NCBI GenBank assembly: GCA_002751075.1
Contig: NAOQ01000671.1
Location: 1-28,622, forward strand
Source: Ichthyophonus hoferi
Taxonomy: Eukaryota; Opisthokonta; Ichthyosporea; Ichthyophonida; Ichthyophonidae
Reading direction: 5' to 3'
Length of the DNA: 28,622 nt
The notes beneath the pieces are model-generated. The model searched no databases and was not told the origin of the DNA. It was given only the letters and a program-made list of their open reading frames with translations. Positions 10,721 through 23,500 of the stretch are shown here, piece after piece (position 1 is the first letter of the stretch; each line of letters opens with the position of its first letter). The position numbers were made by a program, and so were the translations under genes.

Positions 10721-13700
10721 CCAAAGGCCAGCTCCTATCCAATGAGGAACCGCAAAAATCGCCACACAACACCCTTTTCAAGTCACATGGACGGACATCC
10801 CCTCTGACAAAGTCACTGCAGAAAGGGAGTCAACTTCTCAGCCATCATCACCCCTATATTGTGGAAAAAATGAGTCTTTCACCAAACCAAAACTACTGTC
10901 GTCAAATCCCGCCGTAAATTTACAGCCTCGATGGCTTTTTGTGCATTTGTTTCACGATCGTTAACTCCGACAATCGTATTGGAAATTATTAAAATCAGAA
11001 AATTCTAAATCCTGGTGGGCCCCAGTGGTCTTCTGTGAATTATATTAGCCAATAATAATCTTGATGATCAGTTCCTTATATTAATGAGCACAATTACAAC
11101 CCAAAACGAGCAAAGGCCAGGAAAGGATTAGAGGGAATAGAAATAACTAATAAAGGGCCCCACATATGCATATACTATTGATATGGGCAAATATGCATAT
11201 GTTCATGATACACAAGACTTTGTATTTTTTATTATCTGTTAAATAAATCTTACATATATATACTTAGATGATTAGAGAATACTTGATCTGTCTTTTAAAA
11301 TTATTTTCTTATTGTCACGTAGTTCCCACAGACACGTGAATATAAAAGTCAGTGTTCTAAAATTAATTCTTTTATATGTTATAGAGGGAGCTGTTTAGTT
11401 AATTTCAAATGCAATAAATACTATTGCATACACACAAACGTAGCACCTTTTACTGATCCTTCACACTGCGTTATAAGCATTACCACACCTAAATAAACTA
11501 AAACGATAATACTTTCTTCAGTTATAGCTGGATACAATCATTAAATATTTAGAAATAGAGCCAACATATATGCCTTCTCTTACATTTTCTTCTATTACAA
11601 GTAGATCAAAGCCAAGTATTGTTTTTATTGCCAGCTCAGCAAAAGATACACCTACATGGAACGTAATTAAAAACCATAAGTCTGTGAATAAGTCACTAGA
11701 CACAAATTACTATAATATATATATGGTAGATTTTCTAGAAACAAGTTTAAAAAATGAAACAATATTGTTTGAATGACTAAACAGCAATTCTCTATTATTC
11801 TTTTCAGCCTTGTCTATATATGTCTTGTCGCTTCAAAACTACTTTGATGCTATGCAATAAAATACATCCAACTCTTTATTTGTAAGTCTAGTTGGTACAT
11901 GAGTATTATTTAACACATTTATACTATCAATCCTTAAGTTATTAACCAATAATAACAAGGCTCAGCTAACAGGAATGCTAAACCAAGCTTCGGTAAGTAA
12001 TATTATAATATTTTTTTCTGTGGTCCAAAAAATGAATTCAAAGAAATGACAGAAAAAGATTTATTGAAAACTTTAGTTCCAACATATTGTACTATTTTTA
12101 ATTGGTAAAACTTAATTGATTTGAAAGCCAATTTCCAACATAGGACCGAAGAAACAAATCTTCAATAGCGAGTTCGAAAATTTTCAGTTAGTTAAGCATT
12201 ATGACTCAAAGTTGTGTAAGTCATATCAAATATCTACTTCAATTACATGCAAGTGACACATATAAGTAGCTCATTACTCAAAACCGTAGGTAAGTGTTGA
12301 TCAGTTTCTATAATATTATTGGCAATCTGGTATTCACTTACATCTTTATTAATTAAATACAATTCTAGAATTGATATCAAGAAAAAACAAAAAAAGAGTT
12401 GAGGGGTAGGGGTGGGGACATATCTTTGTCCAACATAAATGAGCTAATTCAGCCAAAAATGCAAAAGGAATAAAAAATATAACAGAATTTTCATTTTAAG
12501 TAATCAATCTCTAAAGAAAACATGATATTCTTCGAATGCCAGAAGGAATGCATATAAATTTTCAACTAAATACAATATAAATTCAAACAATTGTATATTT
12601 ACCTATCCATACAAATATAGAGACTAATTCGATATTATTTATTAGTGATTGTAATATTGTAATATGGTCTATAAAATCGCATGAAAACAAGTGAAAAGTA
12701 GACTTCCGTTTTTATGGGCAAAAAAAATATATATCTCATAGTAAAAAGCAGTTAAAAATAATAAAAAATGGATGAGCTGGGCAATTGTGTTGGAATGAAT
12801 TATTATCTCCAAAAAATTAATATTAGCATAGAAAGACCTAATTAAGGCCTTGGATAATAATGATTGAAAATGAAAATATCACACAGGAATATATTAATAG
12901 CAATATAATCCAGTATTCTTTATACTTAAGAGTCCATTGGTTTAGAAATGTGAAGCTTTCGGAAATTTTCAGCGATTATATCTCAACCACTTGATTATCT
13001 TAGCAATCTAGGTAGGTGATTATGACGCTAATGTAAGTGTCACGTTTTCGTTTTTCATTTTAACATTACTAACTCTTTTGCCTGAACCATACTTAAATAG
13101 TTCTAAGGACAAACTCATGTCTACAGGGAAAAATATATCACAGATATATTATGACATAAAAATAAATTCAGGCTTATTGAAGAAAACAATTATTTATGAA
13201 ACTATTCATACCAATGATAGTGTAAGTAATCAGTATTTCTCAACTTCCCAAAATGTACAATATGATATTTTTAAAGTAACCATACGCTTTAAATGATTCA
13301 CAATGTGCCTCAGGCTATTGCGAAACAAACAAATTGCTTCATTTCTCTGATAGATTGCATAGTACATGTCCAAAATTTCTTCTGTTATTTTAAGATCTCA
13401 TAGAGAGAGAATATAACTAAACTCTTTAAAATTTAGGTAGCCACATTAATATTCATGTTTTGAAAGAAGGCAAAACAAAACTATTTAGTATATCATGTTT
13501 ATATATATTACAATTTAAAAAATATACAAAATATAAAATTTTTGGGTTGAGAGGGTAGATTACATTGGGTGTCTATCTTACCCGGTTACTCTCTCAACCA
13601 AGTTTGAAATTAACCAACTAGAAATTACAGAGGAGATGAACAACAACTCTTATTGTAGATACCCAGGAAGAGCACAAATTTAACTGTTTAACAGATATAT

Positions 13701-14034
13701 TTTATTAAATGGGGAACGTAAAGTCATACCAATCACTTAGCAAGCTTTAATCAAAAGAAAATATGGGCATGTATAGTTTTGTAGTATAAGATAGAATGCA
13801 CATAGTTAACTGTGAAAGTAATATACCAAGTCACAAAAATACCAAATCATGGATATAAAATAATGATATCATCAAACCAAGGAGTGAGTCATACCTCCTA
13901 AACACATCTTATGTGTATTAAGTATAAATATGTAAAACTCAACCACCTCTACACACAAGCCCTATTAAAATTTCGGCTTAAAACGCAATGAAGTGATAGA
14001 GGTACTCTATTACTCTAATAATGGTGGAGCTAGA
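10721..14034. other. Intergenic region, no gene recognised
   Basis: This is AT-rich DNA with homopolymer A and T runs. Open frames of 60-72 codons at 11518-11776 (both strands) and 13078-13296 show no family resemblance and are probably chance. One hairpin-forming sequence lies at 13545-13599. The stretch next to 14034 is the 3' flank of the minus-strand nuclear protein gene; I saw no AATAAA signal close to its stop codon. Confidence 0.6.
13545..13599. repeat. Hairpin-forming sequence, 9-bp outer stem
   Basis: GGTTGAGAG at 13545-13553 pairs exactly with CTCTCAACC at 13591-13599. Directly inside it, GGTAGA can pair with TCTATC (one G-U) around a 12-base loop, leaving an unpaired 3' side. The outer stem looks like a tRNA acceptor, but the element is too short and lacks a T-arm consensus. 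It is a possible small RNA or transposon remnant. Confidence 0.5.
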
Positions 14035-16277
14035 CTAGAGAAAGCTGGAAATCCAGCCAAATACCTTGGAGAGTATATTCTGATCAGTTTCAGGTTCATT
14101 TTCAATCTCCTCCAATTCTACATAGGGTTATATTAGTTTTAGTATATCTGCAGCAACCATACTGCACCTGGTATATAACATAAAGTGCAAACCATGCATA
14201 TGTCTTATATACATGCATGCCAACAGTCACAACCAAATTACGCATTGAGACTATTTGAGTACACCGGGGATAGACGGAGAGATACAAGAGGAAATATAAC
14301 TACAATCATGTAGGCCAGTAAAGCCTGTTATTACCTGGCGACTATTGCAATTGATTGCTGAAGTAATAAAAAAGCAGGGAGTGTGATCCATGTAAATGCA
14401 ACAGTAGAAAAATGGAACATATATTAACACACGGTCAAGGGTACACAATAAAGCCACCACTAACAAATGATATTTTAAACCTTCCTCACCAATTGTAACT
14501 TCACTCTCATCATCATCCTCCCACATCCTTTTCTGTCCGCCTCCATTTATATTTATATTGTCATCAATATCTGTAATTGATACCATGGCGGAACTTGACA
14601 CAGGAGAGGCGTGCCCAATTTCCTGGTGGTGTGCAATATCAGATGAGGTTGTGGGTGAGCCAACATCACCTAAGCGAATGCGTTTTTTAGCGGGTGTAGT
14701 AGCATGCTTTCTTTCGATGATAGTAGGGGTCTTGGGCTTGGTCTGGCGGCTTTTGGCCATGGGGGTGTGTCCTGCAGAAGAGGAGGCTACTTTCTTTCCC
14801 CTCTTCCCGGATAAAGTTTTGTTGGCGGCTGTGTATATAGGTATGCATAGCCGAGTGAGACAAATGAATCAATTGGCATGCAAAATGTATAATAGGGTGT
14901 TGCTGCGAACCATAATAGTATTATCAGATAGTGTATAAAATTATATTGTGTGATCAAGTGGACAGGGCTAGTTGTAAATCAAGTAGGAGGTTGGGGACAG
15001 AAGGTAAACGATAAACGGAAATGGAGAGGTCTTTGCCCAAAGTCATTATATCCACCCAATCATCTACACACTATAAAAATTAAACCCTGGTACATTAATA
15101 CTCACCCTTTTTAGATGACCCCTTTCCGGCTGGAGTCCTGGGTGACGTAGGCGGCAAGGGAGTATTGGTATCGGTATCAATCGCCTTCCATTCACTGCTT
15201 GTCTCTGTGTCAATTTTAGTGTCATCAACTATTTCTTTCTTTTGATTTCTAACAGCTTTAGCACTTCCCTTGGCCGGAGTGGTGGTCTTTGGTGTAGCCA
15301 CCTTCTTAGGTGTGGCCAATCTTTTCAAATGTTCACTGGCAGAAGCTTTCTTTGTTACTTTTTTGGTCACTTCAGCCTCTGCGCCGACTTCAGTCTCTGA
15401 CACTGCTTTTCTGGGAATGCGACCCCGTTTACGAGGGGAAGGACTGGCTTGAAGTGTTGACATGCTAGCTGCTTTCTTCTTAGAAGGGGTTACAGTAACC
15501 TTGACTTGCCGCGCGATAGAGGATTTAGTAGGTTTCATTACCCTATCTGTAAGCGATTTATGTGAGAATAATTAAAATAACTTGTGTGGTATTTTACAAT
15601 TGTATAGTTATATATATGCGTGTGGCTTTTCTCAATTTGGTCAGTGTTCTGTATGTATCGTGGGACTGTGTTGACAAAATCAGGTAAGTACCCCTTCCTA
15701 ATCCTACTGAAACCTGGGGTAGTTGATGGAAAACCAAAATATTAAGCTAAAATCTAGCTTAACTAGACAAAAAAATATATGAAAAAGACCAACACGCTTT
15801 TCGAGATAATTACTAGATTACCTAACATACGTATATATAAACAAATAGCACAAGCCAAACAAAAAAAAAAAAAAGACAAAAAAAGTAACGTATATCCCCA
15901 ATAAACTTTCTTTTATTCTCATACCCTCTATTTCTTTTAGAATAAGAAGTTATATTACCATACTGTGGTTCGACAAGTTTTTAAAAAAGTTTAAGAGAAA
16001 GTGTGAAGAAAAGAAACAAAATGAAGGAAGAGAATACGTAAATATAACAGAGCAATCAACAGATAGAGTGGTAGGTGGAAAAATACTACACAAGAAAACC
16101 CACATATGGTAGATTGGAAACGAATTTACGCATAACATATGTCAACCTATAAAAACTAATAAACTTATTCTATCTCCAAAAGAATAATGCAAAATAGGTA
16201 TAGCATAGCAACATGTGGTCACACTATATACTTGGTGAGGAGGCGGTCTCAACAGTTGTTTTCTTTTTTGGCGGCAT
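14035..16277 (-). CDS. Basic H1-like nuclear protein with S/T-P-x-K motifs, 302 residues
   Basis: Four exons (16277-16232, 15546-15106, 14828-14490, 14117-14035) join with matching phase-1 introns and end at TAG 14037-14035. The start reads MPPKKKTTVETASSP. Residues 1-200 are rich in Lys, Ala, Ser, Thr and Pro. They contain SPRK (52-55), an AT-hook-like RKRGRIPRK (54-62) and LATPKKVATPK (92-102), the type of S/T-P basic motif found in histone H1 tails and targeted by cyclin-dependent kinases. A second basic cluster TPAKKRIRL follows. The last third turns acidic (WEDDDESEV, then LEEIENEPETD) and ends in a short hydrophobic segment, SKVFGWISSFL. I see no globular winged-helix domain, so it is not a classical H1. 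A chromatin or nucleolar DNA-binding role is inferred. A family could not be named. Confidence 0.8.
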
Positions 16278-16375
16278 TTTAATTATACAATAACAGAGAG
16301 TACTTAGAAATTCAATAAATAAAACTAGTAATTAATATGGTATCCATATATATATATATATATAAAGTAAGAGCT

Positions 16376-16408
<33 letters not shown>

Positions 16409-17547
16409 ATATTAGTATAGCCTAGTATAATAGTACTACTGTTTATAACCGTCATTGTGAGTCCAGGCAGCCAATAATAATAACGGATGAAAACAACCGC
16501 CCAATTCAAGTTTAAACATATTTGACTACCACCTAGAGGAATGTATTTTTTAAGAAAAAACGCTGTATTATTGGCATATTAGCTTATGGATAGGCCACAA
16601 TTAAATACTTAAATATTTTGCTATTTTTTATGAAATCTAATTAGGTTTATTTTTTTAAAAAAATAGTTTTTGCAATGGTTGTTAGCTTAATTTCAGTTTA
16701 AATGAATTGATCTTGGATTAATTTTTTATTAGTGTTAATGGGAGGTATTAATCTATTTTTAAGTTCGATTCAAAAGGATGTGCCAACGAATCAGTTTCAT
16801 GCTATGTGAGCTGACCCTAACAGAAAAATAATTTTAAAATCTCAAATAAAGTAAGCTTTTTAATATTTATAACAAATTTTATATGTAACACAATTGACAT
16901 AATTAGCTAATGTTATTTAAAGTACAACTACATTTATTTTTATTGTTGTTGCAATTGATCCTATTGCATCAGATACATGGGCCAATTCGGACCGATTCGG
17001 TTAAATTTTTGTGGCAATTGTTGCTTCCCATATTTTTTGAGATAGATTAAGATTAAGAATTGAGATAGATAATCATATGTGATTAATCTATGATTAACAA
17101 ATAATAATTAATTAAGGAGCTTATGCAGATATTTGTTGCTTGTATTCTAAGAAGATTGGTAGATAATATGCACAACCTCAGAGAGAGGCTCAGGGCTCAC
17201 ATGCACATATACCGTAATTTAGGTAGAACATGAGAATGAAAGTTATATATTTTATAAATATCTTAATTTACTTCCACATTTCTTCTAAAACCATATAATA
17301 CTCTATTTTATGAGTTGTTTTATAGTACTAATATATAAAGGTGTTTGCCAGAATTCTCTAAAAAATGACCAAAGCAAGACCAACCTTCCCTTGAAATATT
17401 GAATAAAGAATATACGGGGCCACTCTTCTAGCCCTAGACGACGTCGGCTCTTTTTATTAGTTTTTAATGTTGCTGGGAAAAAAAAATAAAAAAGCATTGA
17501 ACGTGTGGTTACAATTTTGGTTCAATCATATTGTTATATACATTATT
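16278..17547. promoter_or_regulatory. Divergent intergenic region between two head-to-head genes
   Basis: Start codons of the minus-strand nuclear protein gene (16277) and the plus-strand tRNA ligase gene (17548) face away from each other across 1.27 kb. The region should hold both promoters and 5' untranslated regions. It contains a TA dinucleotide tract near 16340-16415, an 8-bp inverted repeat TAATCATA/TATGATTA at 17070-17096 and a duplicated ATTCGG near 16985-17000. No TATA box can be singled out in such AT-rich DNA. Confidence 0.5.
16343..16414. repeat. (TA)n dinucleotide tracts
   Basis: Two or three runs of alternating TA, each about 16-22 bases, are separated by short unique sequence. 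They lie in the spacer between the divergent genes and about 70 bases upstream of the nuclear protein start. Confidence 0.85.
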
Positions 17548-20500
17548 ATGCCTACTCCTACTTTAGTATGTAATGTGGCAAAGGCAGTCTCCTGGAGTGA
17601 GGATTTGTTTGCCCGTAACGATGGATTTAGAAAAGTAGCCCCCGTCAGTGGGACTAAAAAGTCAAAGTCTATTATCCGACAAACCAGTACAACAGTCACC
17701 CACTTGAAGGGGATTGATAAAATAGTTCTGGAAGACTGTCAAGTACGCACTAGTCTATGGTTTTGGATACTAAACCTTTCTTCTTTTGACTTAGTGCTAA
17801 ACCTGGAAACCTCTGGATGAGGTTTATTGTCAAGTCTTACGTTATACAACACACTACATTTAAGGGGCAAAAGGGAAATGGTAGCGGGAATCCACGTCTC
17901 TGTATTCCATTGGTCTATCTTTTCTCCCTTATATTAAATTGAGAACGATGCATTCCATTGGCAATTCTCACTTCTCCTAGTTTCATTACTTTATAAGTAT
18001 AAAAATGAAATAATTTACCTGTTAGTTAACTACTAATAATTTTCTTTATTCAGATTAATGCACAAGGTGCCGATGATCAGATGTTTAAGAAGAATAAAGG
18101 ATTGCCACAAGCACAACCTCGTGGTCTTACTTTTATACATGTTAAACATAAGCTGCACCATGTTATGAGAGGTAGGCTACTAAGATGTTGCATTCTTACT
18201 TTCATATTATTTATAATTACGGTATGATATAATTTACAGGTTATTTTTAATGTATATTTTATTTTATTTTACTCCAATATAGTTCTGTCTTGACATATAT
18301 ATAAACCATTGTCATCTAGATATCTACATTGTTACGACACTCTGACTTGTTGTTCTCTGTAGTTCTTTTCCAAAGTTAGTGTATGAGAGTTGGAGTGTAG
18401 AAAGAGACAGAGGTTCCAGTGCAAGCAGATAGTGAAGTGGATGTAGTGATACAATTAATAATCTAAGTGAATCGTGAGCGGGATGTGTTGCTAGGGTATG
18501 TTTACACGTGGAGATATAGTAAGGCTGATGTTATAAGTTTTGTGATAATAGAATTGAGAGAGCGTACATGTTGTGGCTTTCATGAAAGGCCTGGGCTCTA
18601 GGGCTATGCAGTAGTAGATCTAATATGATCTTACTTTCTTTCTCTCAGCCTTTCTACATTATTTTTATTATCAAAGCACTGTATTGCCACTTTTTAGCTT
18701 TGATCTAGTTCCACTCCTTATGCCTGCCTAGTGATATCTACTTGTTAACTCTGGGTTCACAGGACACTATACAGTGATTATCACCGCTCCACTCTATGCC
18801 ATTTATTATCTTATGCATTAATTATAGAAAATGGTATTCTTATCCTCGTGATATTTTTAATATTCTTTTTCTGTTGTCAAATATAGACCAGAGTATTGTA
18901 CTCTAATAGGCTCACCTAACACATGGATCATATTGGGCCAATCACCTTTAACCAGACTGGCTAGACTTAGCTACTGGAAACATTAATCTACGATCATAGC
19001 ACACTAAAAGAGGGTCTGTTTATCTTATATCTACTTGTAGGTTGTATTGTATTGTACGTATTTCCATTTCTATTTCTTTTTTCGTTGATTTTGTTTATTT
19101 TATCTTTATAGGGCTTCAGAAGTTTGGCGATCAGGAAGATATAGAGGGCTATAATCTTCCCAATGCATGGGAGAAGGTCACACACTTGGTCTTCACTGAG
19201 AAGGCCAACGGCGAGAATGCTAAAGTATGGTAGGCTGTCATAGACTAACATACACTCATATGGGTCTAACCCCCTACCAACATATCAATGATATCAATGC
19301 ACGCCTGTATCTCCATGCATCTATACATACATACCTCCATACCCGTGTATTATGTCTAGCTCTTTTAGTCGGCTAATTATTACACCACTTTACATTGACT
19401 ATCATTTTATATTTATCATTCCTCGGCTATTCTTCTGTCTTCCGATATATGCATGCCTTTCATAACGACTGGTCGTACGCCATACGCACCCTACTCTACT
19501 AGTATACACACGGCCCTCTACGGCATAGGCTACGATGCTATTATACTATCCTGCTCTTATACCATTATACTATATTACTATACCATCACACCCCTCCTCT
19601 ATTATACTATTACCAATTACCCTAGGATCTCTCTGTCCATCCTTACCACAAGCACTCCCCTCCTCCCTCATTCAGGTGGCAGCATGTAGGATAAACGGGA
19701 GATTAGTGTGGGTGATCGCTAGTAAAAATGTTAGTATGGCTGTATCCGATGCCAATTTTAAACAAGATCTAACACATAGGAGCTATGAGTACGTGCTATA
19801 TACCCTTCTTACTTCTCTTTCTATCTTTCTACTATTAACCCAACCTTCTCTTTCTCTCTTTCTCTATATTTCTTTCTTTTGCATACACACACATACTTTT
19901 TTTTTTCTCTTTGCCTTTCTTTCTTTCTCCCTCCCGTAGTGGTTATTCTTCTATTCTTTTCTTCACTTACTACATCCAGACTTCTGTTCCTTTCATATAC
20001 CTATATCTGTCACGTCTATTTACTAATGTACTAATTCTCGTCTAGTGAAAGCCGATTTCACATAACACGCAAGATAGGTATGGAATGGTACTCGATTATT
20101 TCCCATCTAGACCCTGTAAAGCGTGCCGCACTAGCCGACTATCTGGTGAGAGGGATCAGGGGATTAGCCAATGGCCTGTGTTTATAGCTAATTACCTCTG
20201 TGTATTGATTTTTTATAATTACCCTAATTAGTGCATTCTATATTAGATTACATAGTATACCTATTCTAGAAGTACTATAGGATAGGATATTATATTATAC
20301 AGTATATCAATGAGATTGAAAGAGAACGAGGTAAAGATGGGATGGTGTATATCAAATATCAAAGAGAAGGCGTACGGCCAGCTACCTAGGTATGCACAGT
20401 TGGTGATTTTTTGTAGCTATTGTATACTATTGTATACATGTATATAGGATATACCATAGAAAAGGTGAGTGGTGGTACAGGAGGTAAATATCTATTCCGG

Positions 20501-23500
20501 GACATGCTAGAGTGAAGCTACTTACCATAGTTTCACGTATATAGGTCTATGTGTTTATGTGATTATTAGTTAACGTGTACCACAATCTACATTGATCTAA
20601 CTCTGCCCTGCTTGATACCGATACCTGCAGGTAGACAATATGGTGACCTTGGTAGGCGAATCGTTCTTTAGTGACAGTCAGCACATCGTTGATATGTCCT
20701 GTCTCCAAGAACAAGAGAAACAGGGACTCTGGATACAAAGGCAAGCTACTTATTCATCCTTTTTGCTTGGCTCTTTATTGCATCCAATAGGATTGCCTGT
20801 TTTGTCAATCAGAGCAGTTGGCATCGTCAGTTCGCTCTGATGCGACGTATCATATAAGTGGATTGGCTTGTTTTAACTGATTCAATTATCCAATCAATAA
20901 TGAATGGTGGGCCTAAAATGTCCAGTTCTTTACCCACCATCATATGATTGGGTAAATCACGTTTCTTTTTGCACACGTTTTATCTGGTCTGATAATTAAT
21001 AAAACGTTAGATAGAGTGTCATTGGTTAAATGGGGAATATTCAGAAGAATAAAGCAATTAAAAATGGCAAACCGATTGGTGCTGCGGTATTTAATATATT
21101 TTAGGAGAAAAAAGCATCCCAAGCCATTCAATCCCAGATGTTCATTCAGTTGGCCCTCTAATGATATGTCTCGTTAGACCTGGTGGGTTGCGAGATACTA
21201 TGATGTTTTTTATTAATGCATAGCTCTTTATCATGGCGCATAATCGTATCCTTTGTATTGCCTAGGGGAGGGCTCAGGGAGATGCGTGCTCCTGCCAAGG
21301 CCCCAGTGGGCTGATGGTGGGATCACTGGGGTTATTTTTTACTTGTTCGATAGTGGTTTTATTTGTTTATTATATGTTGTGGACACTCTGTTGCCTTTCT
21401 TTCCTGCTTGTGTGCCGACATTGCTGCAAGTTGCCAAGGTATGATATATAGCTATGACTAATCATAGCTATACTATACCTTGGTGATAGTGTGCATTTAG
21501 GGAGTCCATCCTAACCTCTATACAACTCCATAATTTTCTAGACTGCAGTTTTACGTCATGACGGACCCTCGGCCCGAGGAGGAAGGTTTGACACATTTAA
21601 CTGTGTTGAAAGGGCTGGAATTGATGGCTGAATGGGTAGGTGGATTGCAGAGGGAATAGTATGAGAGGCAATATGTTTAATAGAACGGACATAAAGGCAG
21701 TGAAGGATGATAGAGAGAGGGGTTTAAACTAGTCAGCGTTAGTGTTATGGCCATTTGGGGCAGGTGGTTAATTATACACGCACTATGTATATGTCTTTAT
21801 GGCTCTCTTTTCCATTGTCTTTCTCTCTGATTATGTATACACTTAGTGTGAAGGGCACTATATGTCTGTATATAAGATAGTATGCATCTAGGATTGTATG
21901 TATATGTGATAGTATGTATATAGGATAGTATGTATGTATATATATAGGATAGTATGTATATATGTATGTATGTATGTATGTATGTGGAGATGCAGCTATA
22001 TATAAGGATGGTACAATACACCCTTCCGACCCTTCTTAAGGATTCATACATACACCCCCTTAGTAATATAATCGCCGTTCTGTAGCCATTCCCTGTATAT
22101 GCCAATACGACTTTATTGTCACATTGATGTGCAGTCTTTCCCACTTTCTGATACTACCTCTCCATGTAGGGTCTAAACATTGTCCCTAACGTGACCAAGG
22201 TAGCCCTCCACTCCCCTGAACAAGCCAGGGAGGAGGAGTCGGCCAGGTCTAGGGTGAACTCAGAAGGGGCTGTAGTGTATGGTCTAGATAAAGAGGGGAC
22301 TGTAGTGTGTGTCTACAAGTATAAGAATATTCAGGTGGGTGGGGAGTTGTGGATACGGCGTGGTTGTGTCTGCATATATGTGCAGGTATGCATGTAGGAA
22401 GACTTTCCTTTAGTTGTTGCTATAGTTACCGTTGCGACCCTTTACCTTGTCCTAGCCAGGTTATATAACCCCTGTATTTAAAGCTATGCATTGTTTCCTG
22501 TGGAAAAATACACTCATACCTACCCCTAGGCCCATACAACGGGTATAATTTGATGGCTATATGGTTATGATCTTACATGGTAGTGGGGTATGTATGTGCT
22601 GGTGATATGACCACTACCAGGCTCCTATAGACCATGACCTCCCCTGTGGAGTATAGGTAGGGTTGTAGGGACTAAGCCTATAGTACATACCGTGCTCTAT
22701 GAGAGAGCCAGCATGGTCTAGGGTGTATACTAACTACATCATAAAATACAGTATGTTTATTGGCGAGCAGTCCGTGAGCAGATGAGAAATCATGCCACCC
22801 TGCCGAGACTACGGGCTAGACTGGAGTCGGTATACCTGGAACATTCAGACCTGGAGGGCTTCATCAAAGAGGTAGGTGTGTTATTAATAGTGCTCTTGCT
22901 AATTGATGTAGCGTTTTAATATCTTCTTATATATATATATATATTACCACTATATATATTAATGCTAGACAGGGTTACTGCTTGTCTGAGAGTATATCTA
23001 TACAGTCTATACACAATTATAACTATAACAATAACCATGTTTAAGTCATCCACATACAACAACCAGTATATTGTCTTCATTATCGTGCCTCCCTGGACAA
23101 AACAAGCCACCCACTATTAACCCCTACCTACCTACACTATGTACAGGCCACTGAGTTCTATTCGTGGTGTCAATATGAGGCTACAGTTAGCAAAGCTTTT
23201 CCCTTTGAGAAGGTATTTGCAGCCTGGTATGACCGGTTCAACATTTTCAAGACTGTGCCTGCCGCTGTTCGTTCCCGGGTATGTATACAGGGATATATTA
23301 GTTAGAATGTGATATATTCCATGTTCTGTGGTCGCTGTAGCAGGGGGCTGGGTGGTCCTAGGCCTACCACCCATGTATTTATTTCTGGTGTACAGCGGGG
23401 CCTTGTGTGCAATACCCGTACACCACTGAATATTCCCCCACTGATTATGCACTAGTCAAAAGAGGTATATATGTTTACATTAGTAATTAATTGCATCCTA

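Larger units (their letters stand above)
18054..23278 (+). other. RNA ligase (nucleotidyltransferase) domain of the tRNA ligase
   Basis: The nucleotidyltransferase motifs occur in order. PRGLTF and MRGLQKFGDQED precede the active site, as the RG-x-x-KF segment does in this family. TEKANGENAK is motif I, with Lys135 as the expected AMP-accepting residue. VWVIASKNVSM follows as the next strand. NMVTLVGESF, with Glu223, and QHIVDM fit motif IIIa. SEGAVVYG is motif IV (Glu313) and VYKYKN is motif V (Lys331, Lys333). A helical C-terminal part (residues 337-420) follows, including LPRLRARLESVYLE and WYDRFNIFKTVP. No expected catalytic residue appears to be missing. Confidence 0.92.

Noticed and set aside
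11518-11776. Overlapping open frames on both strands
   Set aside because: Both are about 60-68 codons in AT-rich DNA and neither shows a recognisable domain. A faint likeness of the minus frame to a retroelement protease was too weak to report.
13078-13296. 72-codon open frame on the plus strand
   Set aside because: Composition is what AT-rich random DNA gives (Ile, Lys, Asn, Tyr, Ser); no motif or neighbouring exon supports it.
13545-13599. tRNA gene
   Set aside because: The outer stem suggested an acceptor arm, but the length is about 55 bases and there is no T-arm consensus, D-arm or plausible anticodon arm.
14558-14938. 126-codon plus-strand open frame
   Set aside because: It is the antisense shadow of exon 3 of the basic nuclear protein gene, whose splice phases and composition fit the minus strand.
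17467-17547. In-frame upstream ATG adding 27 residues to the tRNA ligase
   Set aside because: The added residues are AT-driven (poly-Lys/Asn, then Ile/Tyr/Phe) and the ATG at 17548 opens a normal coding sequence. A mitochondrial presequence cannot be fully excluded.
19535-19939. 134-codon plus-strand open frame
   Set aside because: It overlaps ligase exon 4 in the wrong frame; the remainder is pyrimidine-rich intron sequence.
21797-22144. 115-codon minus-strand open frame
   Set aside because: Most of it is the reverse reading of the GTAT/GATA microsatellite in a ligase intron.
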